From Acidiflorens sp963847715 (GTDB lineage Bacteria; Acidobacteriota; Terriglobia; Terriglobales; Acidobacteriaceae), in the NCBI GenBank assembly GCA_963847715.1, contig CAWKAZ010000026.1, forward strand, positions 186,001-250,000: a stretch of DNA of 64,000 nt. Reading direction: 5' to 3'. The notes beneath the pieces were generated by a model. It saw only the letters and a program-made list of their open reading frames with translations. It was not told the origin of the DNA and did not search any database. The first letter of the stretch is position 1; each line of letters starts with the position of its first letter. The position numbers and the translations under genes were made by a program. This document shows positions 23,620-31,604 of the stretch, one piece after another.

Positions 23620-24846
23620 ATGATTGGCCAACCCATCTCTCATTACCGCATCGTCGAGAAACTCGGTGGCGGCGGGATGGGTGTGGTTTACAAAGCGGAG
23701 GACATTGAACTTGGCCGCTTCGTGGCCCTAAAATTCTTGCCCGATGAACTGTCGCGGGACCCGCAAGCACTCGAACGGTTCCGCCGCGAGGCTCGGGCGG
23801 CGTCTGCTCTCAATCATCCCAATATCTGCACGATTTACGAAGTCAGCAAACACGATGAGCAGTCGTTCATCGCCATGGAGTTTCTGGATGGGCTGACGCT
23901 GAAGCATCGCATCGCTGGTCGCCCACTTGAAACCGATCTGATTCTCTCACTGGCCATTGAGATTGCCGACGCGCTCGACGCCGCCCACGCAGAGGGCATC
24001 ATCCACCGTGATATTAAGCCCGCCAACATTTTCGTCACCAGGCGCGGCCACGGCAAGGTTCTCGATTTCGGTCTGGCCAAAATCAGCCTGGCGGACAGTT
24101 CTTCCAGCAAGATCGCGTCACTGAACACCCAAACCGTTGCGGCAGACGCGAAGCATCTGACCAGTCCCGGTACGATGATGGGCACGGTTGCGTATATGTC
24201 ACCCGAGCAGGTGCGGGCGAAAGAGTTGGACGGGCGGACCGACCTGTTCTCGTTTGGCGCCGTCTTGTACGAAATGGCGACAGGCGATCTGCCATTTCAC
24301 GGAGAGAGTTCAGCGGTCATTTGCGAATCGATCATGAACCGCGCTCCGGTGGCCGCGGTGCGGCTGAATCACAACTTGCCGCCCAAACTGGAAGACATCA
24401 TCAACCGGGCGATGGAGAAAGACCGGGAACTGCGGTATCAGAGCGCGAAAGAACTGCGGTCCGAGTTGTTGCGCCTGAAGCGGGACACGGAGACAGGTCG
24501 AGTTGCGGCTGCGAATTCGGGGACGGTGGCTGTGGCTCAGGAAAGCGGTGCTCACTCCACGGCCCAAACGTCGGTGCCATCTTCCGGATCGTCGCCGGCA
24601 ATTGCTCCGTCTCCATCAGCGAGTGCCTTGAACGTAGCCGATGTTCATGGCGCGAGCAAGAAACTCTGGAAGGTTGTGGTTCCAGCTGTGGTGATCTTGG
24701 CTGCCATTTTCGTTGCCGGGGGCTCTACTTCCGCTCGCGTCCGGCAACCCAAACGCGCCCTGTCACGCCGTTGGCAGAGAAAGACACGGTTGTGCTGGCT
24801 GACTTCGACAACAAGACGGGCGACCCCGTTTTTGATGACGCGCTGA
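23620..24846 (+). CDS. Serine/threonine protein kinase, N-terminal part of a frameshifted kinase-TPR gene
   Basis: It begins MIGQPISHYRIVEKLGGGGMGVVYKAED, the standard bacterial Hanks-kinase start, and has the VALKFL Lys, the catalytic loop IIHRDIKPANIFV, DFGLAK, and MGTVAYMSPEQVRAKELDGR. The kinase domain spans about residues 8-275. After a Ser/Ala-rich juxtamembrane part comes one membrane helix (KVVVPAVVILAAIFVAGG, about 350-368). From there this frame runs into Arg-rich nonsense and stops at 24846. The expected extracellular TPR domain continues in the -1 frame from a run of five G at 24718-24722, so a base appears lost. An upstream ATG at 23557 was rejected. Confidence 0.88.
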   Translation: MIGQPISHYRIVEKLGGGGMGVVYKAEDIELGRFVALKFLPDELSRDPQALERFRREARAASALNHPNICTIYEVSKHDEQSFIAMEFLDGLTLKHRIAGRPLETDLILSLAIEIADALDAAHAEGIIHRDIKPANIFVTRRGHGKVLDFGLAKISLADSSSSKIASLNTQTVAADAKHLTSPGTMMGTVAYMSPEQVRAKELDGRTDLFSFGAVLYEMATGDLPFHGESSAVICESIMNRAPVAAVRLNHNLPPKLEDIINRAMEKDRELRYQSAKELRSELLRLKRDTETGRVAAANSGTVAVAQESGAHSTAQTSVPSSGSSPAIAPSPSASALNVADVHGASKKLWKVVVPAVVILAAIFVAGGSTSARVRQPKRALSRRWQRKTRLCWLTSTTRRATPFLMTR

Positions 24847-26597
24847 AACAGGCACTGGCCGTGCAACTCGCGCAATCTCCCTTCCTCAACATTCTGTCCG
24901 ATCGCAAGGTGGAAGATACGCTGCACCTGATGGGGCGGCCGTCGAATGAGCGCATCACGCGCGATGTGGCGAGGGAGCTGTGCATCCGGACGGGCAGCAA
25001 AGCTTTTCTGGTGGGATCCATTTCGAACCTGGGCGGGCAGTACGTGATTGGATTGGACGCCGTCGGTTGCAGCACGGGCGATACGCTGGCCAAAGAACAG
25101 GAAGAAGCGGCGACAAAACAGGATGTGCTGAAAGGATTAGGGAAAGCTGCCTCCAGCTTGCGCGGCAAGCTAGGCGAATCGCTAGCCACGATCCAGAAGT
25201 TCGATGTGCCGGTCGAGGCGACGACGCCGTCGCTCGAAGCATTGAAAGCCTTCAGCATGGGAATCACCACATTCCGTGCCAAGGGGAACGCGGAAGCCAT
25301 CCCGTTTTACAAACGTGCACTTGAGCTCGATCCGAATTTCGCCGTGGCTTATGCGAGTCTGGGTGTTGTGTACGGCAATTTGGGACAGGCCAGTTTGGCG
25401 GCAGAGAATATCAAGAAAGCCTACGCGCTTCGCGATCGGGTCAGCGATCGGGAGAAATATTGTATTTCGGCGTTGTACTACGACAGTGTCACCGGGGAGT
25501 TGGAGCAGGAGACTCAAGTCTATGAGCTTTGGGCCAAGAGCTATCCGCAAGATTCCGTGCCACCGGGCAACCTCGGATACATCTACGGCCAGCTAGGGCA
25601 GTACGACAAATCTCTAGCATCCACTCTCGAGGCCCAACGTCTGGCGCAAGATGCTACCGGTTATTCGAATCTAGCGGATACCTACATCGAGCTGAACCGG
25701 CTCGATGATGCCCAAAAAACCATCGAGGAGGCGCAAAAGCGCAATCGCGCGGGAGATTTCCTTCACTTGGCAATCTATCAAGTAGCGTTCCTCAAGGGCG
25801 ATATGGCGGAAATGGATCGGCAGGTCCAGTGGGCGGCCGGGAAACCGGGATCCGAAGACTTCCTGTTGTCCGTTCATTCTGACACGGCGGCGTATTACGG
25901 ACATCTCGCCAAGGCACGTGACCTTTCACGCAGGGCGGTCGACGCGGCGGTGCGCAACGATTCAAAAGAAACAGCAGCTATCTGGCAGGTGAATGCCGCT
26001 CTGCGAGAAGCGGAATTTGGCAACTCGGCGATGGCGAAGCAGGATGTTGCGGCAGCCCTGAAACTGAGTCCGGGTCGCGACGTCGAAATGCTTGCGGCAG
26101 TGGCGCTGGCGCGAAGTGGTGAAAGCGCCCGAGCCGAGACGATTGTCGGTGAACTGGAAAAGAATTATCCGTCACAAACGGTGCTCAAGGTCTACTGGCT
26201 ACCCACCATCAGGGCAGCGATCGCACTCAACGCCAATAATGCCGCACAGTCCCTGGTGTATCTGGAAGCCGCCGCGCCCTATGAACTAGGCGAGCCGCCA
26301 CAGTTTCAGCTGGGCACTTTGTATCCTGCTTATATGCGGGGCCAAGCCCAACTCGCAGCCCACAACGGCGCGGCTGCGGCCGCCGAGTTTCAAAAGCTGC
26401 TGGATCACAGAGGCATCGCGCTAAATTTCGTGACTGCCACATTGGCTCGGCTCGAACTTGCTCGCGCTTACGCGATGGCAGGCGATAGCGCCAAAGCAAA
26501 GAGTGGGTATCAGGATTTTCTCAGCCAGTGGAAGGACGCGGATCCCGATTTGCCCATCCTGAAGGAAGCGAAAGCGGAGTATTCGAAGGTGCAGTAG
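24723..26597 (+). CDS. TPR domain of the frameshifted Ser/Thr kinase-TPR protein
   Basis: This open frame continues the kinase gene after the G-run: LYFRSRPATQTRPVTPLAEK, then a TolB-like segment (TVVLADFDNKTGDPVFDDAL), a region with GSKAFLVGSISNLGGQYVIG, and many TPRs (AIPFYKRALELDPNFAVAYA, YSNLADTYIELNRLDDAQKT, and later EFQKLLDHRGIALNF). This is the normal C-terminal sensor of acidobacterial kinase-TPR proteins. It has no good start of its own, which supports one original gene from 23620 to 26597 of about 990 codons. It may be expressed only through frameshifting, or the shift may be a sequencing error. Confidence 0.82.
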   Translation, partial: LYFRSRPATQTRPVTPLAEKDTVVLADFDNKTGDPVFDDALKQALAVQLAQSPFLNILSDRKVEDTLHLMGRPSNERITRDVARELCIRTGSKAFLVGSISNLGGQYVIGLDAVGCSTGDTLAKEQEEAATKQDVLKGLGKAASSLRGKLGESLATIQKFDVPVEATTPSLEALKAFSMGITTFRAKGNAEAIPFYKRALELDPNFAVAYASLGVVYGNLGQASLAAENIKKAYALRDRVSDREKYCISALYYDSVTGELEQETQVYELWAKSYPQDSVPPGNLGYIYGQLGQYDKSLASTLEAQRLAQDATGYSNLADTYIELNRLDDAQKTIEEAQKRNRAGDFLHLAIYQVAFLKGDMAEMDRQVQWAAGKPGSEDFLLSVHSDTAAYYGHLAKARDLSRRAVDAAVRNDSKETAAIWQVNAALREAEFGNSAMAKQDVAAALKLSPGRDVEMLAAVALARSGESARAETIVGELEKNYPSQTVLKVYWLPTIRAAIALNANNAAQSLVYLEAAAPYELGEPPQFQLGTLYPAYMRGQAQLAAHNGAAAAAEFQKLLDHRGIALNFVTATLARLELARAYAMAGDSAKAKSGYQDFLSQWKDADPDLPILKEAKAEYSKVQ

Positions 26598-26604
26598 CGT
26601 TGGC

Positions 26605-28476
26605 TCAACCAACTCCCAAGCGGTGAATGATCGCCTGAAAGCGCGGATCGGAGCGGATTGGGTCATAACCTGGGTCGACGTTGACGAACAGCATCCAGTA
26701 GTCGTGATGCTGGTATGCCTTCTCCAGCCAGTCGAGAGCGAGGGCGCGGTCTCCGGTCATAATCGCGAAATACGCAACTTCGTATGGCCGACGCGAGCCG
26801 GCTTTGGCTTCTTCCATCATCTTGCGCATTACGCGCTCGATTTCGTCACGGTTTCCGTTCACTGCTGCGCGCTGGAACTCTGCCTGCGGGTATTTCGCGT
26901 CAGCAGCTCGCCAGTCATCCCAGCGGTGTTCACACATGTAGCCGGTGGTTAACATGCTGTAACCAAGATGGTAGTTGGGGTCGCGCCGCAGAATATCTTT
27001 CGAAACGGCAATCACGCCGTCGTAATCGCGCTGGAATTTGCGCAGCAAAGCAAGATCAACGTCCACGATGAGTGCAAGCGGATCGAGACGGCGAGCAGTA
27101 TCGAGTTGGGCTTCGGCTTCCCCAAAGCGGCCGTGAGCCATCAGACCCAGAGCGTAATACTGATGCGCGCTCGCGTAGTTCGGGTTCAACTCGAACGCCT
27201 CCTTATATTCACGCTCGGCCGTAGGCCAGTCGTAGTCGTAATGACAGGCAACCATACCTAGCGCTGCGTGCGGTTCGGCAAGAGAAGGGTCGAGTTGCAA
27301 GGCCTTAAGGGCGGCGTCGCGGGCACGAGGCAGATAGGCGGCGGGATCCACCTCTTCGACGTCTCCAATGGCAATCAGAGAATCAGCCAGTCCGGCCCAT
27401 GCAAGCGCATAGTTCGGGTCGCGGGCAATCGCCTGCTGCATCAGGTCTACGCTCTTGAGTTCGGCGGGGAAATTTCGCTGGTTCCAGAGATAGCGAGCTT
27501 CCAGGTACAACGCGTGGGCTTCCGGGTCGCGCGCTGCCGGAGAATCCTTCGGAGAAAATTTGCGTGCCAGAGCCCCTGCAATCGAGCCTGCGATCTGCGT
27601 TTCGATCTGCATCCAATCGGCGGTCGTGCCGTCGTAGGTCTGGCTCCAAATCGTGAACCCGTCGCGGGTGCGATTCAGTTCGACGGTGACATGGGTACGA
27701 TCAGCGGCGCGCTGGACACTGCCTTCGACCACGGCCTCTACGTTCAGGCGCGAACCGATGTCGCGTAGGTCGTCGTGCCTGCCTTTGAACACATACGCTG
27801 AGCGCCGCCCGGCTACGCGGACGCCATTCAGATGGGAAACTGACGCTGCGATTTCGTCTGTCAATCCGTCACTGAAAGCGTCATCGAAGGCCGGGGCACT
27901 CAGATTGTCGAAGGGAAGAACGGCAATTGAAGAAATCGGAGTGTGTCGCTGGCGCCGCCACAGAAAAAGACCTGCTAAAACGACCACCGCAAAGATCGCC
28001 GCCGCCGCGAACCACAGTCTCAGATGTGAGCTGTGCTTCCTTGCGTTCGTGGTCAATCCAATCTCGTAGCGCGCCGTATATTCCCGGCTCTCGGGTTCTG
28101 CCGCCGGGCCTCGATCCTGAACTGCTGGCTCGATGGTTTGGCTAAGGATTGGCCCGATCCAGCGATAACCACGGCGCTCGATGGTTTGAATAAAAACGGG
28201 GTTGTCGGCTGAATCTCCTAAGGCATCGCGCAGGCGCATGACGGCGCTACTGATCCCTTGCTCAAAGTCCACAAAGATGTCGGGAGGCCAAAGGGCCTGG
28301 CGAAACTCCTCGCGCGTGATGACTTCCCCGGGGCGAGACAGCAACAGCGTCAACGCGCGGAAGGGTAGATCTTGAAGCCGGACCCTGATCCCGTTACGCC
28401 GAAGCTCGCCCGCCCGTAGGTCGGCTTCGAACACACCGAAGCGAACGAGCGCCAGAGGCGCCTGTGAAGAACCCAT
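26605..28476 (-). CDS. CadC-like transmembrane regulator: winged helix, TolB-like domain and TPRs
   Basis: The 623-residue protein starts with an OmpR/CadC-type DNA-binding winged helix (about 8-105; LVRFGVFEADLRAGELRRNG and TIERRGYRWIGPI). A linker, one membrane helix (about 150-172, LRLWFAAAAIFAVVVLAGLF), and a TolB-like domain (SIAVLPFDNLSAPAFDDAFS) follow, then TPRs from about residue 330 to the end. Such proteins sense through the periplasmic part and bind DNA from the membrane. It is convergent with the kinase-TPR gene, with eight bases between the stop codons. Targets are unknown. Confidence 0.88.
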   Translation of the reverse strand: MGSSQAPLALVRFGVFEADLRAGELRRNGIRVRLQDLPFRALTLLLSRPGEVITREEFRQALWPPDIFVDFEQGISSAVMRLRDALGDSADNPVFIQTIERRGYRWIGPILSQTIEPAVQDRGPAAEPESREYTARYEIGLTTNARKHSSHLRLWFAAAAIFAVVVLAGLFLWRRQRHTPISSIAVLPFDNLSAPAFDDAFSDGLTDEIAASVSHLNGVRVAGRRSAYVFKGRHDDLRDIGSRLNVEAVVEGSVQRAADRTHVTVELNRTRDGFTIWSQTYDGTTADWMQIETQIAGSIAGALARKFSPKDSPAARDPEAHALYLEARYLWNQRNFPAELKSVDLMQQAIARDPNYALAWAGLADSLIAIGDVEEVDPAAYLPRARDAALKALQLDPSLAEPHAALGMVACHYDYDWPTAEREYKEAFELNPNYASAHQYYALGLMAHGRFGEAEAQLDTARRLDPLALIVDVDLALLRKFQRDYDGVIAVSKDILRRDPNYHLGYSMLTTGYMCEHRWDDWRAADAKYPQAEFQRAAVNGNRDEIERVMRKMMEEAKAGSRRPYEVAYFAIMTGDRALALDWLEKAYQHHDYWMLFVNVDPGYDPIRSDPRFQAIIHRLGVG

Positions 28477-28749
28477 AGGAATGCCACGTGTGGGGGATGT
28501 GTGAAGTCTACCACACCACGGACAGCAACCCCGGCCGGTTCAGTGGGTTCGTCGAACCCTGTTTCTTCAGGCAATAACTACGACTAACTAACTGTAAACA
28601 ATGCTTTTATCTCGCTATATACCCGCCATTCCCGCACAAGGCCCGGCCCATTGACCGCAGGCCGTTTCCGGGCGAGAGTCGCCTCAGATTTGCAAGCAAG
28701 TCCCCCGCAAAAAACAAGACGGAACCGCAACTCTCAGGAGACAACAACG

Positions 28750-31413
28750 ATGTCGAATTACCGTAAGAATGTGCACTCGGCCATGACCACAATGTTGCCG
28801 ATCGTGCTTGCCTCTTTCCTCATTTTCGCCGGGATGATTATCCCGGCATGGGCTCAAACCCTCGCTTTTCCATCCCCGACAACTTTTATTGCTGACTATT
28901 GCGGCTCCTACCCTTGCGGTAACTCAATGGTGGCCGTCGCCACCGGCGATTTCAACGGCGATGGCAAGCTGGACGTCCTCACCCTTGATGGCAGCGCAGA
29001 TCTTAACGTGATGCTGGGCAACGGCGACGGGACATTCCAAAGACCCATTACGCTCAATATCTCTGCCAGCAATCTCTTCACGGAAGCAATCGCCGTTGGC
29101 GACTTCAATGGCGACCGCCTGCTTGACGTTGCCGTATGGGCGATCAACGCTTCGACCGGCACCGCGGAACTTCACGTTTTTCTCGGCAACGGCACCGGCA
29201 GCTTCACCTACAAAGCGACCTTTGTGGCTCCTAACAGCGGCAACGCCAATCCCGGCCCGAACAGCATCGTCGCCGCCGATGTCAACGGTGACGGCAAAGT
29301 TGATCTGGTTGCGATGACTACCTACAACGGCGTGTTCGTTTTCCTGGGCAATGGAGACGGCACTTTCCAGGCACCGACTGCCTACGCCACGGTGTGCACA
29401 AATAGCATTGGACCCTGCCAGTCATTGGCTGTCGGCGATCTGAATGGCGACGGCAAACCCGATATCGCTCTCCAATCCAACGATACAACGGGTGGCGGGA
29501 TGACCATTCTGCTGAACACCGGCACTGGCACATTTGGAACCCCCACTTACTACCCCGTCGCGATCTCTGGCACTTTTGCCAACGGCGCGATTGCCATCGG
29601 TGACGTGAACGGCGACAAGAAACCGGACGTGATCGTCGGCAGCGATAATGTCACTGCGATCGTGTATCTGAATCAGGGAGGCGGCACGTTCGCCGTACAC
29701 GGAACGGTCGGCACCGTCCCTCTCAATCCCACCAACAACATTGTGTTGGCCGACATCAACAATGACAAGAAACTGGACATCATCATCCCCGACGGTCTTG
29801 GGGACGTCTTTACGTTCTACGGTAAGGGCAATGGCACGTTTACCGCTGGCCCGGGGTATCCACTGCAAGCTTGCAACGATTGCAGTAATTTTCTCGTCCA
29901 GGTCGGCGATTTCAACGGCGATGGCACTCTCGACCTGCTCGAGTCCAACGGCACCAACACCAGCACCGTTTCCCTGGGCCGCGGTGACGGAACGTTTCAG
30001 ACCAATCAAGTAAACGCCTACAACACGGGACTCACCGCAAATAACGTAGCGACAGCTGATTTTAACGGCGATGGATTCCCCGACACCGCGCAGTCCTTCG
30101 GCGGTGGCGCCAATGGAAAGATGGGCATCAACCTCGGCAGTTCTCACGGCGTGCTAGGAACGACGGCGCTGGTCACCGTCAGCACTTGCGGGAATAACAT
30201 CGTCGAGTGGGTTGCCGCCGGCGATGTCAACGGGGACGGCAAAGCCGACATCGTTGCCACGATGCAGGACGCTACCTTTGCTGGCTGCCAGAACAATACG
30301 GTTGCAGTCTTGACCGGGTTGGGTACTGGGAAATTCAAAAAGGCTGTCTACTATCCCACCGGCTCGACGGCGCAGGAACTGATCGTCTATCTGGTCGACG
30401 TTAACGGCGACGGCAAGCTCGACATTGTCACCGGAAATGCCGACGGCAGTATCAGCGTGCTGCTCAACAAAGGCAACGGCACCTTCAATCCGGGAACGCT
30501 GATCACGAGCATGACCTCGATCAGTTCGCTCCCCAACTTTTTGACCTTTGCCGACTTCAACGGCGACGGCAAGATGGACATCGCGGTGTCGACAAATAAC
30601 AGCGTGACTGCTGTCTACGTGCTGACTGGGAACGGCAACGGCACCTTTGGCACTCCCATCCAAACCTCGCTCCCGTACTATCCGATCACGTTGGCCGCTG
30701 CCGACTTCAACAAAGACGGCAAAGCGGACTTGCTCGTCACCACCACCGCCAACGGCTGCACCAATGGCGACCGCGGCTATGCCTTCCTTAGGGGAAATGG
30801 CAGCGGCGCATTTACCCCGGGGCCCCTGAACTGCCTGCCGTATCAGAACCCGGAAATTCCAGTTGTTGCCGACCTAAATGGAGACGGAAAACTGGATGTG
30901 GTCCTTCCCAGCACTAGCAGCAGTCCCGCCATACTCCAGGGCAATGGCGATGGTACATTCACTGCCTCCGAGAATTTTTACACTGGCAGAGCTGGCGTCA
31001 GCGCCGTCGTTGCCGACTTCAACGGCGACGGCATGCTCGACATCGCCACGGTCAACTCCTCACCCTTCAATCCTGAGTTTCTAACCGTGATGTTCAACAG
31101 TACACAGCCAGTCAGCGTTTCACCGCTCAACGTGAACTATGGATCGGTCACGGTCGGCGCGAAGAAGGCTGAGACCGTAATTCTCACCAATAACCAGAAG
31201 ACGTCGCTGGCGATCACCAGCTTCACGCTGGGCGGCACCGACCCGGGCGACTTCACCGAGAAGTCGACCTGCGGAACGAGCCGCAAGGCGGGCTGGGACT
31301 GCACGGTCACGGTCACGTTCACTCCAACCGCGACGGGTGCTCGTTCAGCGACGTTGAGCATCAAGGACGGTGTGGGCACGCAAATCGTCCAGCTGACCGG
31401 AACTGGCAAATAA
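28750..31413 (+). CDS. Secreted FG-GAP/VCBS-repeat protein with C-terminal ASH-like domain
   Basis: The ATG at 28750 (CAGGAGA upstream) gives an 887-residue protein with a signal peptide ending AWAQT. It is followed by about fourteen FG-GAP repeats with the Ca-binding pattern GDFNGDGKLDV and variants (ADVNGDGKVDL, GDLNGDGKPDI, ADFNKDGKADL). Such repeats fold as a beta-propeller. The last ~95 residues (VSPLNVNYGSVTVGAKKAET then TLSIKDGVGTQIVQLTGTG) look like an ASH/choice-of-anchor immunoglobulin-like domain. Probably an extracellular adhesin or matrix protein. No enzymatic domain is seen. Confidence 0.88.
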   Translation: MSNYRKNVHSAMTTMLPIVLASFLIFAGMIIPAWAQTLAFPSPTTFIADYCGSYPCGNSMVAVATGDFNGDGKLDVLTLDGSADLNVMLGNGDGTFQRPITLNISASNLFTEAIAVGDFNGDRLLDVAVWAINASTGTAELHVFLGNGTGSFTYKATFVAPNSGNANPGPNSIVAADVNGDGKVDLVAMTTYNGVFVFLGNGDGTFQAPTAYATVCTNSIGPCQSLAVGDLNGDGKPDIALQSNDTTGGGMTILLNTGTGTFGTPTYYPVAISGTFANGAIAIGDVNGDKKPDVIVGSDNVTAIVYLNQGGGTFAVHGTVGTVPLNPTNNIVLADINNDKKLDIIIPDGLGDVFTFYGKGNGTFTAGPGYPLQACNDCSNFLVQVGDFNGDGTLDLLESNGTNTSTVSLGRGDGTFQTNQVNAYNTGLTANNVATADFNGDGFPDTAQSFGGGANGKMGINLGSSHGVLGTTALVTVSTCGNNIVEWVAAGDVNGDGKADIVATMQDATFAGCQNNTVAVLTGLGTGKFKKAVYYPTGSTAQELIVYLVDVNGDGKLDIVTGNADGSISVLLNKGNGTFNPGTLITSMTSISSLPNFLTFADFNGDGKMDIAVSTNNSVTAVYVLTGNGNGTFGTPIQTSLPYYPITLAAADFNKDGKADLLVTTTANGCTNGDRGYAFLRGNGSGAFTPGPLNCLPYQNPEIPVVADLNGDGKLDVVLPSTSSSPAILQGNGDGTFTASENFYTGRAGVSAVVADFNGDGMLDIATVNSSPFNPEFLTVMFNSTQPVSVSPLNVNYGSVTVGAKKAETVILTNNQKTSLAITSFTLGGTDPGDFTEKSTCGTSRKAGWDCTVTVTFTPTATGARSATLSIKDGVGTQIVQLTGTGK

Positions 31414-31432
31414 GAACATCGACCAACGAACT

Positions 31433-31576
31433 CCGGAGCGCAGGGATGCGCTCCGGACATTCCAGCTGCGCATGCCAGTTCCCAGACTTTCAAACGGCGC
31501 TGCGTTACGAAGCATCACCGCGAACTGGTCTCCTGGTTCTCGGTGTCCGGAGCGCGAAAGGGGACCCGCGCTCCGG
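31433..31576. terminator. Pair of CCGGAGCGC hairpins between convergent genes
   Basis: Two perfect 10-bp stems share the core CCGGAGCGC. One is CCGGAGCGCA / TGCGCTCCGG (31433-31456, loop GGGA); the other is CCGGAGCGCG / CGCGCTCCGG (31547-31576). The second is followed on the plus strand by TTCACTTTTTT, so it can terminate the FG-GAP gene. The doubled core suggests a dispersed repeat recruited as a terminator. Confidence 0.6.
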
Positions 31577-31604
31577 TTCACTTTTTTGGGTGTGCAACAG
31601 GTTA

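Noticed and set aside
24321..24722. Upstream part of the TPR frame before the G-run
   Set aside because: In this frame bases 24321-24722 overlap the conserved kinase coding region and give Arg/Gly-rich nonsense, so the TPR part is taken to begin at the G-run.
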